A stretch of DNA of 64,000 bases, taken from positions 138,285-202,284 of the forward strand of contig CAXAMN010006624.1 of assembly GCA_963970005.1 (NCBI GenBank), read 5' to 3'. Below are positions 53,376-62,200 of the stretch, piece by piece. Positions within the stretch are counted from its first letter, which is position 1; each line of letters begins with the position of its first letter. The notes beneath the pieces were generated by a model that did no database searches, had not been told where the DNA came from, and saw nothing but the letters and a program-made list of their open reading frames with translations. This stretch comes from Durusdinium trenchii. Taxonomy: Eukaryota > Sar > Dinophyceae > Suessiales > Symbiodiniaceae. The translations under genes were made by a program, and so were the position numbers.

Positions 53376-53460
53376 TATACCTTCTCCGAAAAATGCTCCA
53401 AAGTCACACACAGAAGTGTCTCCAATCAACTTCTCAGAAGGTAAATGGATCGATAGGGTA
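53376..53460. repeat. Family A hairpin, worn
   Basis: ATACCTTCTCCGAAAAATGC and AACTTCTCAGAAGGTAAATG arms surround AGTGTCTCCAATC. Confidence 0.6.
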
Positions 53461-53789
53461 TTGAAAAAGCTTGGCACTCCTTGGGGGTTTCATCCCTTCA
53501 CTGGTAGCAAAGATCCAGAGCATGTATGGCCTTCAACCATCGACCAAACACGAAGGCTGCCATTTCAGTTGAGGAGGGCCGCTTGTCTGAAACAAAACAT
53601 CTGTTTCTCGAGCGAAATCGCATGCTCACCTCCTGAAGAAGGTACAATGGGTTCCTCCAAACCTATATGAAAGTGTCACACATGTCACGCAAAACAAAAC
53701 AGAACACCCTCCCTCCCTGCAAAGGGTGGAGTGGATCCAACGGTTCCATAGGGTCGAGTTTCAAAAAAACACACTCCAGCATCGCGATT

Positions 53790-53875
53790 GGGTTGGATGG
53801 CCTCCAACCCCTGCTGGCGATGGCCTCCAAGCTAATTCGGATGGCCTCCAACCCGCTAGCGATGGTACTTCAGCA
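53790..53875. repeat. 21-nt minisatellite block
   Basis: Three or more tandem units of GGATGGCCTCCAACCC type. It is the longest block of this repeat in the window. Confidence 0.85.
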
Positions 53876-54790
53876 TTGGTATTGGATGGTTTTCAACGTT
53901 CACCTCCCTGCTGCACCGGAGAAAACAAACGGAAACATCAGAGCTTCCGCCTCAAGCATGAGCTGGCGATCCTCTGCGGCCGCCTTGATGGAAGGTTGGA
54001 GAGAACATCACCCAAAGGAAGAGAGGAAGGATGGGGATTGGATACAAATTAGTAAATAATGGATGATGAATGAATTGATAGAAGCTACATCGATATTGTT
54101 TGAAACCGGATGAAACCAGACCTACGCTTGATTTACGTCTATCTCTGCGGTAGTCTCAGGATGTCTCCATGAATCATAGTCTTACGTGATATATATAAAT
54201 ATATTATAATCAAACCTGGGTTGCTATACTGGCTATACTAATTACTAATTGTATATACTACAACAGTTGTCGGACTCCGTTGCAGGCCAACTTCAGCATT
54301 CTCAACCCATGGTGGTCATGACATGTGTGGAGTGCAACCATCTCTCACATCTGGAAACTCGTGCTGCAACGAAGGAAACTCCTTCGTTTGTGCAGGAAAG
54401 CATTGACATGTCTGTCCTCATCAGCATCCTCAAGGCCGTGACAAGCAGCCCGGGGCCCAGGAGGCTGGGGATCCTTTTGAACTTCCACCTTTTGTGGATC
54501 CACATACCTACCAGGGGATTCCAAAAACGGCCTTCGCACAACAAAAACATCTGTTCATACACCTTTCCAGGTAGAAGCTGATGCGTTCGACACTGTTAGG
54601 GACCTGCAAGGGACCTGTCAGGGACCTGTCGTACCGAACCTGAGAAGGTGGCAGGGGATCTCAAGGGGATGTTTTGATGGATGAGAAAGCTCTGGTCGCC
54701 TCCCCTCCAGGAGCTCTGGTCGACTCGATCGACACCCAAGAATCTACCAGCAGTTACACGTCGGAAGGCTTTTTCATCCCTACAGTACCC

Positions 54791-54868
54791 CAGACGCTCC
54801 ATATATGCCGTATGCCATATATGCCTACATTGACCCCTCAAACCACTCCAATGTAGGCATATATATGT
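54791..54868. repeat. Palindromic MITE-like element, family B
   Basis: The arms are CATATATGCCTACATTG and CAATGTAGGCATATATATG, around CCCCTCAAACCACT. It marks the left edge of the AT-rich island. Confidence 0.85.
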
Positions 54869-54886
54869 AATCCCCGTGGGAATTTA

Positions 54887-55690
54887 CATAATAGTTACTT
54901 GTCCCCCCCAATTTTATAGCACTTAACCTGCATGGTTGGGGTTTGGGGGGTAGAGTTGCACTATAGAATGTAATTTTCAGCAGCGTGCATACACACATAT
55001 ACACACTGAAACTATAATTAAAATCAATACAATTATGGAAAAATCTGACATCCTTAGCTCACAGTACAGCCAAATGAAGTCACTATAGAATGGGGTGCAC
55101 AGGTCCATAAAAAGGCTTGTACAGCCACAACAGATTTATAAAAACTGTGTGCCAGAGTTAGTCTACCCTGTGATTTTATAGTAATTTGTTGTTTAAACAG
55201 TCACCACAAAGAAATCGGAACGACGCCAAATGGATCAAAAACACAAATATAATGAATGCGTTTACACATATACCACTCTACAGTATATGTTAAACTTTCT
55301 CTAGAAGTGTCCACTTATTACTTCATAAAATCAATGTGTTTATAAAATCAATTTTGTATTTTTTTTGTACTAGCTCACTTTGCTGTATAATTATACGTTT
55401 TTAAGTTGTCCATGTGGGTCCCTATACAATCTGAGGCAAAAAACGTGTGCTATAACATCAAAACCACATTTTACACTGGCAACTGGTTCCTTATAAAGTC
55501 AAATTCTCTTCTAGAAGTTTGTAAGAAACTGTTTCTTTTGGAAAACACAGTTCACTCTAAACACGTGATCTCAATTTTGACCAGCCAGTGATCCTCTCCC
55601 CCCCAAAAAAATCATCTTATGCAATTTTAGTGATCATGACTTTATACAGTAGTTCAACCCTGGGGAAGATGTTTAACTATATATAAACCT
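54887..55690. other. AT-rich island without genes
   Basis: Base composition changes sharply at about 54887. The stretch contains CACTATAGAATG twice and several TTTATA(G/A) strings. The only open frame is a 61-codon chance ORF (55406-55591). It looks like a foreign insertion or an old AT-rich element. No terminal repeats were identified. Confidence 0.6.
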
Positions 55691-55739
55691 GCAGCACACA
55701 CCTTTGATTTTCGGAAATTCAGAGCCGGGATTATATACA

Positions 55740-55810
55740 AAGAAGCTATTAGAAACAAGTGCCTTACTAGTAGTAACAGGTGCCTTACTAGTAGTAACAA
55801 GAAGCTATTA
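55740..55810. repeat. Two 22-bp tandem units between 12-bp direct repeats
   Basis: AAGAAGCTATTA occurs at 55740-55751 and 55799-55810. Between them are two near-identical copies of GTGCCTTACTAGTAGTAACA. CTAGTAGTAAGG-type strings recur at 60176-60240. Confidence 0.8.
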
Positions 55811-57019
55811 AACATGGAGCGGGTCGGTGAGTGGATGCTCCTTCGGCACCGCCCAGCGGGCGCTCGACCCTCCGTTCGGCACCGACGTCCTCCGATTCGG
55901 AGGGTGGGTACCGGGATCCACCCTAAGCAAGGAGAGTCGCCCCATGTAACACGACTTCGTTGACCTGTTTTTGTTCGTTCCTTAGAGTTGCCGGAGAAAA
56001 AAAGTATCTGGAGTCTCCAAGAGATGAAGGAGTATCTGGGTACAAGTACCATTGTTTTATAGTTATGGTTGTATATTTGTTTCGGGTCACAGCCAAGAAA
56101 CGAAGCGAGGTTCCTTCATGTTCTTTCAACATGTCTCGCTGCTACGAAGCGCTCGTCGCTGGTGCCAGGGCACCGATTGTGCACGGTGCCAAGCGCTGCT
56201 GCCATCTGGGAGGTGAAAAGATGAGTGAAAGCTGAAGCTTCTAAAAATACCTGGAGTCTCAAAATACCTCCGAAAATGACATGAGTCCAGTACCCGGTTT
56301 TATAGGATCATGTCCCACTTCAAGTCGGGTCCAAGTATATCTGCTTCGTTGGGACATGACCGGAAGACTACGGGAAGGTCAACCTATCAAGGTTCGGGTG
56401 ATTCCTGCCCCCCCAAAAAACAGCACCACGGATTTCGGGTGGCTATTGAAGAGAAAGTTTATGAACATGAAAGTCAGGGGCATCTACCACCCCATCCGTG
56501 ATGCTGGACAATTGTTGAGAATTTCAGTCTGCTCCGACAAAAAGTTCTTATATAATCCGAAGTGCCTGAAAGGTTGGCACCCTTGTCTGATTGCTTCAGG
56601 TTCCAGATCATCCCAAATCATGAAGTTTCTGGAATTACATGGTCAAACGGTTGTGAAGGGCTCCTATAGGTCATCTCTGAAAAGCGAACAACCGAACGAC
56701 CCGACCACTTCCTGGACCGTCACCGAACGAACCTCGGAAGTGACCCGAACCAACAATACGTATATACCGTATATACGACTGTATACTACCCGTTGAAACC
56801 GAGGTCACATACTTTTCCTGGGGCTGGAGAAATGGGAAGCAATGGGACTGGCCTCCTGGCCAAACTTCACAGCTCCTGGCCTGGCCCGGTCGCCTGAACC
56901 CACGGTTTGGCCGTCTCTTTCGATCCCGGCAGCTGCCGAAATCCCACCAAGCGATCTGCTGAATACCCATTGTATGTACCAGAGAGGGAACTAGAAGGCT
57001 AAGGCCAAAATGTTATTTC

Positions 57020-57102
57020 CCTAGGGCTCCTACCACCTCAGAAGATAGTTAGACCCTCCGAATCCCCCCAACCACCTTCTCAGGAGGTAGTTGGAGGGTT
57101 TG
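57020..57102. repeat. Family A hairpin, variant ends
   Basis: CCCTAGGGCTCCTACCACCT and ACCTTCTCAGGAGGTAGTTG arms, with AGACCCTCCGAA inside. It shares the 'GGGCTCCTG' end type with the copies at 59789 and 60619. Confidence 0.7.
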
Positions 57103-57257
57103 TTGTTCCTGTTTGCTACGTTAGTTTTAAGTGAATTGCGAAAAACTCGGTGCATTCGTGGACTATCGTAGCCTCAAAGCAACATGGACATTCTGTTCTT
57201 CTATCCTGCTGGAATGTCCCGAAATGGGACAACGCAGCGTGACACATACCTGCATAC

Positions 57258-57371
57258 CAGCTGGAGTCTCAGTTCGTACCTCAGAACATGTGTAAGTACC
57301 TGTTTGGGGTTCGGGTCATGTCCCATGTTCTGGACTACGAAGGGTCCGTCGGGTCCAGGTACTTCGTACTT
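57258..57371. repeat. Dispersed element, family C, inverted
   Basis: TGGAGTCTCAGTTCGTACCT is followed by GGGTCATGTCCC and GGTCCAGGTACTTCG, the reverse of the order at 43029. Confidence 0.65.
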
Positions 57372-58480
57372 CCGTGCGCCTCGACTGGTTCTGGGCGGGA
57401 AGGCAGCCTGGAGGGATGAGAAATCCGGAACCAGGCCCAAATTTTATCCCTACCAGGGCCTGATGGTGATGAGGCAATCTGACCATGAACGACCCCAAAA
57501 CCGGGGGCCCAAGTATAGGTCAGCTTGGCCTCATAAAAAAAGTACTGAAGTTCCAAGACCATACAAATATACTCCTGTAAGTGTAGGTGGAGCTGGCTTT
57601 CTTGAAAACTGTTTAGAACAAATCAGAAAAATTGGACTTTGCACATGTGTTGTCGGCGCTTCAACATATTTCAATATATAACGTCTATTTTAAAAAAGAA
57701 AAACATGTTCGCTCATAAGTCAAACAAATCTCCAGGAAATAAGCCCCAACTCTTTGTAGGTTTCTCCCCTAAGGAAACATATGTTTTTGTTGCGTATATT
57801 GTTTCCCTGTTTTAATTGTTTTGCTTTCTATGGCCTCAAACGCAACCGAACAAATATTTAAAAAACACCCTTAAAAACATTTCTGCACTCCAGAACCTGA
57901 AGCATTGGAACCACCAGAAGGAATTAATAAAACACTGATATCTTTATAAATTCCTGATCAACATCATCAACTTGTTGGAAGTAGTGAATCCTTATGGAAT
58001 TCTGTTGGCCAGGTTCCTCTGCTCTATATAAGGACAGCTGTTTTTTTTAAAGAATGGAAAGAAACGCAAGGCCACGTGTATCTTGAGAGTACCCTAGAAC
58101 ATTGACATCACCGATCAACGCAATGCATGGGGGCCTTGTACCCACCCATTATGCTCTGTATGATCCGAGAAAACCTGGGTTCGTGCAAAATCACTACTCG
58201 CACGACCATGAGGTTTTCAGGACCAGGTTTGGACCTGGTTTGGGCATCCGAACCTTTGGACGTCCATGTGGGTGTCCAATTCCAATTCCGTTGGCCACGT
58301 GCATGCCACCCCAACTGTTTGTTCACCTTATGTGGTCATCCAAGTGGATATGTTGAACATCCTTTCTGAAACATTCCCTCAAACAAGATCAACAAAAACT
58401 GGAAGAAAGAACTGCTAAAGAAGAGACGTTTGGGTGCTTCGACACCAACCAGTTTCGGTCTCGAAACAAAAAGGATTGGA

Positions 58481-58507
58481 AACAACAACAACAACAACAA
58501 CAACAAC
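58481..58507. repeat. (CAA)n microsatellite
   Basis: Nine uninterrupted CAA units. Confidence 0.95.
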
Positions 58508-59788
58508 GGTCTTTACACGAGAACGCAAAGCTTGGACATGCCACCAGTTAAAGGATCGAGCATCATTCCTGGAGAGTCCAAGAGAGTCCAGGTATTGATC
58601 CTCGGAGCGAGTTCACACTCTGGTCCCAGTCAAAACTCCAGCCAAGCAAGTTGCCCATCCGACCCAGATGCTGCAGTTTGACCCCAAAAACACAGAGTTG
58701 TTCCTGTCTCTGGACCAGAAAAAAACCGCAAGGGACACCTGCAGCCTGCCACGGTGGATTTGAGGACCCTGCCACCGGGGGCAATGCTATGGCGGTGAGC
58801 CGCTGTGAGAATTGCCTTGGACCGACAGCACAGGGCCGACAGCGTGGAGCTCAGACAAAAGAGCATATCAGCCCTACGGGTGAGTTGGACCTCATTTTGC
58901 TAGAGGTGGTCATAGAAAAGACACCACACGAGAAGGTAAAGGGCAAAGTTTTGCTGAGTCTTCGGACCTGTAGAAAAGGGTTAAGTATAGTATCAGATGG
59001 TCGGGGAACTGTGCGGAGCTCAAGAGTGGGGGGCCAAAATTATCTCTTTTCAAGGATGTTTTAATGTCAGAAGCCTTTTGCTTGCGGCGCCTGAGAACAA
59101 GTGAAACAAACATATTTTGGTATATGTTGACAATCGTTGATATGCCGATGAATTGATAGAGAGACTCTATAGACTCATACGCCACAATGAGGAACACTGA
59201 AAAGATTGGTGGACAGCTTTCCTGCAGGAGCCCATTTGTCTACATACTTTATCTTTTCGACAAAAGGTGTCAATGCATTGATTCCTTATTCATGTACTTA
59301 TGTAGCACGGCAACGAAATGAGTCTAGAAATATAGAACACACTGTACGGTCTGTAAAGCACCGTGCACAGCCACCACACTGCAGCCACCCTGCATCTACC
59401 AGCTCAAACTGCCCGCCAGGCCACAATGAATGTAAGGTGTCGTTGAGGTTTTCCCTGGCGTGCGCGACCAAAAACCGCCAAATTGGCTCGCGTTCTTGGG
59501 GTGCAACCACTGGCATGAGCGGGTGTGAACAACAGGCTGCCCGCCAAACAACAGCGAAACGGTTTGAATCTTTGACCCTGGAGATGGCACAGTTGAGTCG
59601 TTTCAAGACTGGAGACGGTACCGGCGCCGCCCCATGCATGGGGCATCTTACACCTGTCTGCTTGGTGGCAGATCCATTCGAACACTCGATGAGGGTTCCC
59701 CACCCCTTTGAACTCAACGCCTGTTTTGTTCTGTGAATGTGCGGGATCTACACGATAACATTTAAGAACTGACCCTTAAGACTCTATT

Positions 59789-59884
59789 GCCTAGGGCTCC
59801 TGGCCCACCTTCTCAGAAGGTAGCTAGACCCCCCGTCACCCACTCGAACCACCCAACCTCAGGAGGTAGTTGGATCCCTAGGGT
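59789..59884. repeat. Family A hairpin
   Basis: GCCTAGGGCTCCTGGCCCAC at one end and GTAGTTGGATCCCTAGGG at the other. It combines the two end types seen in the family. Confidence 0.75.
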
Positions 59885-59944
59885 TAAGAATGTGTTGGAT
59901 GATGATTCAAACCGCTTCTACGATCTTCTACGCTTCGGGTGCCT

Positions 59945-60060
59945 GTCCCATGTACCGTCCATGTATCCTATGCCTTCATTGATGCCTCAAACCACCCCAC
60001 ATGGTAAGGTGTTTGCATAAATTTAATTCGCTTGTGTATGCTTGTGTCCATACATGGAGT
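59945..60060. repeat. Palindromic MITE-like element, family B, worn
   Basis: TGTCCCATGTACC at the left, GCCTTCATTGATGCCTCAAA in the core and CATACATGGAGTGTTCC at the right. The arms are unequal. Confidence 0.55.
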
Positions 60061-60618
60061 GTTCCGCTTCTGGTTCTTGGGCAGTATCCTCTACGTGCAG
60101 AAATCTACACCAACGCTTTGACAGCGAACAGGTGACGGTGACGGAAAGCCTCAGCCCAAGGCCTACTTCCCTAGCAGGGTCCTTGCTCCTAGTAGTAAGG
60201 CCAGGAGCCCCTAGTAGCTTTGCTCCTAGTACTAAGGCCACGAAAAAATCATCCAGAGCGTTTCAGCAATGTCGAGTTGACCCGTACCGAGATGAACATG
60301 CAGGCAGCAGGCAAAAACCTAGGGATCTTTCACAGTCTGAACTCTGAATGGAGTTTTGCAAGAACATCTGGCGAACTGCATCAATGATCAATTCTGGTGT
60401 GGAATAGGTCCCACAATCAAAACCGCAGCGTTTGCTTTGAGTCCTCTTGGTGGTGTCAAACTGGGGATGGAATTCTGGCACACCAAGGGATTAGATGGAG
60501 ATCCTGAGATGAACCAGACTCCACCCGTCAAAGATCTGGGGCGATGCGATAGAAACCTCAGCTATGTCGCCACTATGCATGGTACGTTTTGACAGCAGGT
60601 CTCTGTGGACGATTTTTT

Positions 60619-60715
60619 AGGGCTCCTGCCCTACCTCCTGAGGTTCGGTGGTAGGGGTGGATTAGGAGGGTCTAACTTCTAACTATCTTCTGAGGAGGTG
60701 GGCCAGGAGCCCTAC
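60619..60715. repeat. Family A hairpin, TAGGGCTCCTG ends
   Basis: TAGGGCTCCTGCCCTACCTC at one end and GGTGGGCCAGGAGCCCTA at the other, a symmetrical palindrome with AGATAGTT-type spacer arms. Confidence 0.8.
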
Positions 60716-60813
60716 AAAATGTTCATTAATGGCCACTGTTTTCCACCGTCGCCTGGTGGGAGGTAAGGTCACAATCACCAGGGTGCGGCAAAGACCAGAG
60801 CCGCCCAGAGCGT

Positions 60814-60949
60814 CCTAGCAGGATCGGTGGTCTCATGGAGGACAAGGGGCCCTTTGGCCTCAAACTGATCCATGAAAAAACCCTAGCAGGATCGGTGGTC
60901 TCATGGAGGACAAGGGGCCCTTTGGCCTCAAACTGATCCATGAAAAAAC
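60814..60949. repeat. 68-bp perfect tandem duplication
   Basis: Two identical copies (60814-60881 and 60882-60949) start CCTAGCAGGATCGGTGG and end CATGAAAAAAC. No base differs, so the duplication is recent or under homogenisation. Confidence 0.95.
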
Positions 60950-61360
60950 CTGCGGAAAAACTGTACAGCCACAATCAGCCGAACCTGTCTTTTGCTTTTA
61001 ACCTATATCTTTTAATATAGGGTCATGAACCCGTGTTCGAGGGAATGAACGAAGTCCAGTCCAACACCACGGGTCCAAAGACCCAGTCGTGTTCGTTCTT
61101 GTTCGTTTAATCGGTCACCACCGAGGTGGGTCGTTCTCGGTTTTCGGTCGTTCACTGACCATGGCTTGTTCTTGGTAAACCCTTTAAACAAACAACCCAA
61201 CCACCCAACAAGCTGATCCGTCTGTGAACATCTCTCAGTTGAAAGCCCCCGGCCCGTGGACCGAGAATGCGCGGTCCGTTCGGTCGAGTCGTCCGTGCTC
61301 GGACGCGTTGAAGGGAGGACGAGGAGACTGGAGAGTGGACCTACATGGCGGCTATTCCCT

Positions 61361-61418
61361 ATAGGGATCCAGTGGTACCTTCTGAGTAGGTATGAGTAGG
61401 TACGACTGGATTTCTAGA
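61361..61418. repeat. Family A fragment
   Basis: TAGGGATCCAGTGGTACCTT, then a short duplicated GAGTAGGTA, then ACGACTGGATTTCTAGA. It is a small collapsed copy. Confidence 0.65.
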
Positions 61419-61959
61419 ATGTTTTCTCTTCAATGGGTCATGGCAGGAGCCTAAAACGGTCGGTCTACGCCCATGACTCACCTACTTGGCAGCCGATTCT
61501 CTTTGAACTCAGATGTCCTACGCTCCTCAAGGAGACAGTCCAGCCTTGGGGAACTGTCTCAAGCAACGCTTCCCATGGCCGTGTCCATGAAGCAGCACAA
61601 ACACACAGTGCACTCTACTACACTCCCTGACTGAAATAATTGAAAATCATCATGAAAGTGGACAATGGCCCCATGGATGACCACTTTCCAAGTACCAAAC
61701 AGGTGGAACACTCCACTCCCATCTTGGTGCCTTGGAGTGTAGATTCCACGACATCGGTTCTGAACACGGATAACAAAAGTGGATTGTTTTGCCGTGATGC
61801 TGTTACTCGATAGGGTTTGACGTTGTCCTGGGTTGTGGTGTATTTTTACATGCCGGCGAATAATGCATTTTTATGAACACCAAAAAAAAAGAACGACATC
61901 ATAGTAGTAATTACCGCTAGTTACTAATATCCATTGCAAACACAATATAGTTCACCGTG

Positions 61960-62200
61960 ATGGTTCTACAATGGAACAGAAGACTTCAGAGTTCACAGGC
62001 CAGTCTTGTAAATCAACGAAGAGTGCCCGCTGTGCTTCACATGACACCATGCTTCCGGACTCCTGCAGGAGCTGCGTCAGCTTGGAGTTGCGGAATGGCA
62101 CGTGGGTCACGCGGCGCTCCTGGAGATGAGTCGCTGCGTAGCGCCCGGGCGTGTCACGCAGCGTGTGTAGCTTCTGGGAGAGGAGCTGGGAGAGATGGGA
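61960..62200 (-). CDS. Kinesin motor-domain exon
   Basis: It reads 'QERRVTHVPFRNSKLTQLLQ', matching the kinesin loop-12/alpha-5 signature H-x-P-x-R-x-S-K-L-T-x-L-L-Q. Further on, 'ALFVDLQDWPVNSEVFCSI' can be aligned with the strand after it in the motor fold ('TLMFVNLSP...ETLCSL'). The region between contains an odd 'ESGSMVSCEAQR', where kinesins have L-G-G, so an intron or divergence is possible. No other motor exons (P-loop, switch I) were found in the window; they would lie to the right. Kinesin class cannot be told. Confidence 0.62.

Larger units (their letters stand above)
50145..54790. other. Repeat-rich non-coding stretch
   Basis: No exon can be supported. It holds family A fragments at 50647-50697, 53376-53460 and 53626-53672, a minisatellite block at 53790-53875, and CG-rich stretches that leave long chance frames at 51624-51842 and 52321-52663. 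A minus-strand trace 'GVSFVAARVSRCERW' at 54340-54390 resembles a worn PPR helix. Confidence 0.45.
55811..61959. other. Repeat-rich stretch, no firm genes
   Basis: It contains family C copies at 56248-56341 and 57258-57371 (inverted), family A copies at 57020-57102, 59789-59884, 60619-60715 and 61361-61418, a family B copy at 59945-60060, a (CAA)n tract at 58481-58507, and a 68-bp tandem duplication. A minus-strand trace 'SSTLSALCCRSKAILTA' at 58790-58850 may be a worn PPR helix. Overlapping frames at 59298-59736 on both strands reflect GC-rich sequence, not a recognised protein. Confidence 0.45.

Noticed and set aside
54302..54581. Minus-strand PPR-like trace 'GVSFVAARVSRCERW'
   Set aside because: Only one helix is vaguely similar, and the W-x-x-A-L follow-up is missing.
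56281..56796. 171-codon plus-strand ORF
   Set aside because: It starts inside an inverted family C element and shows no domain. A chance frame is more likely.
59206..59736. Overlapping long ORFs on both strands
   Set aside because: Three frames are open over the same bases. This points to composition, and none has a known motif or clear splice borders.
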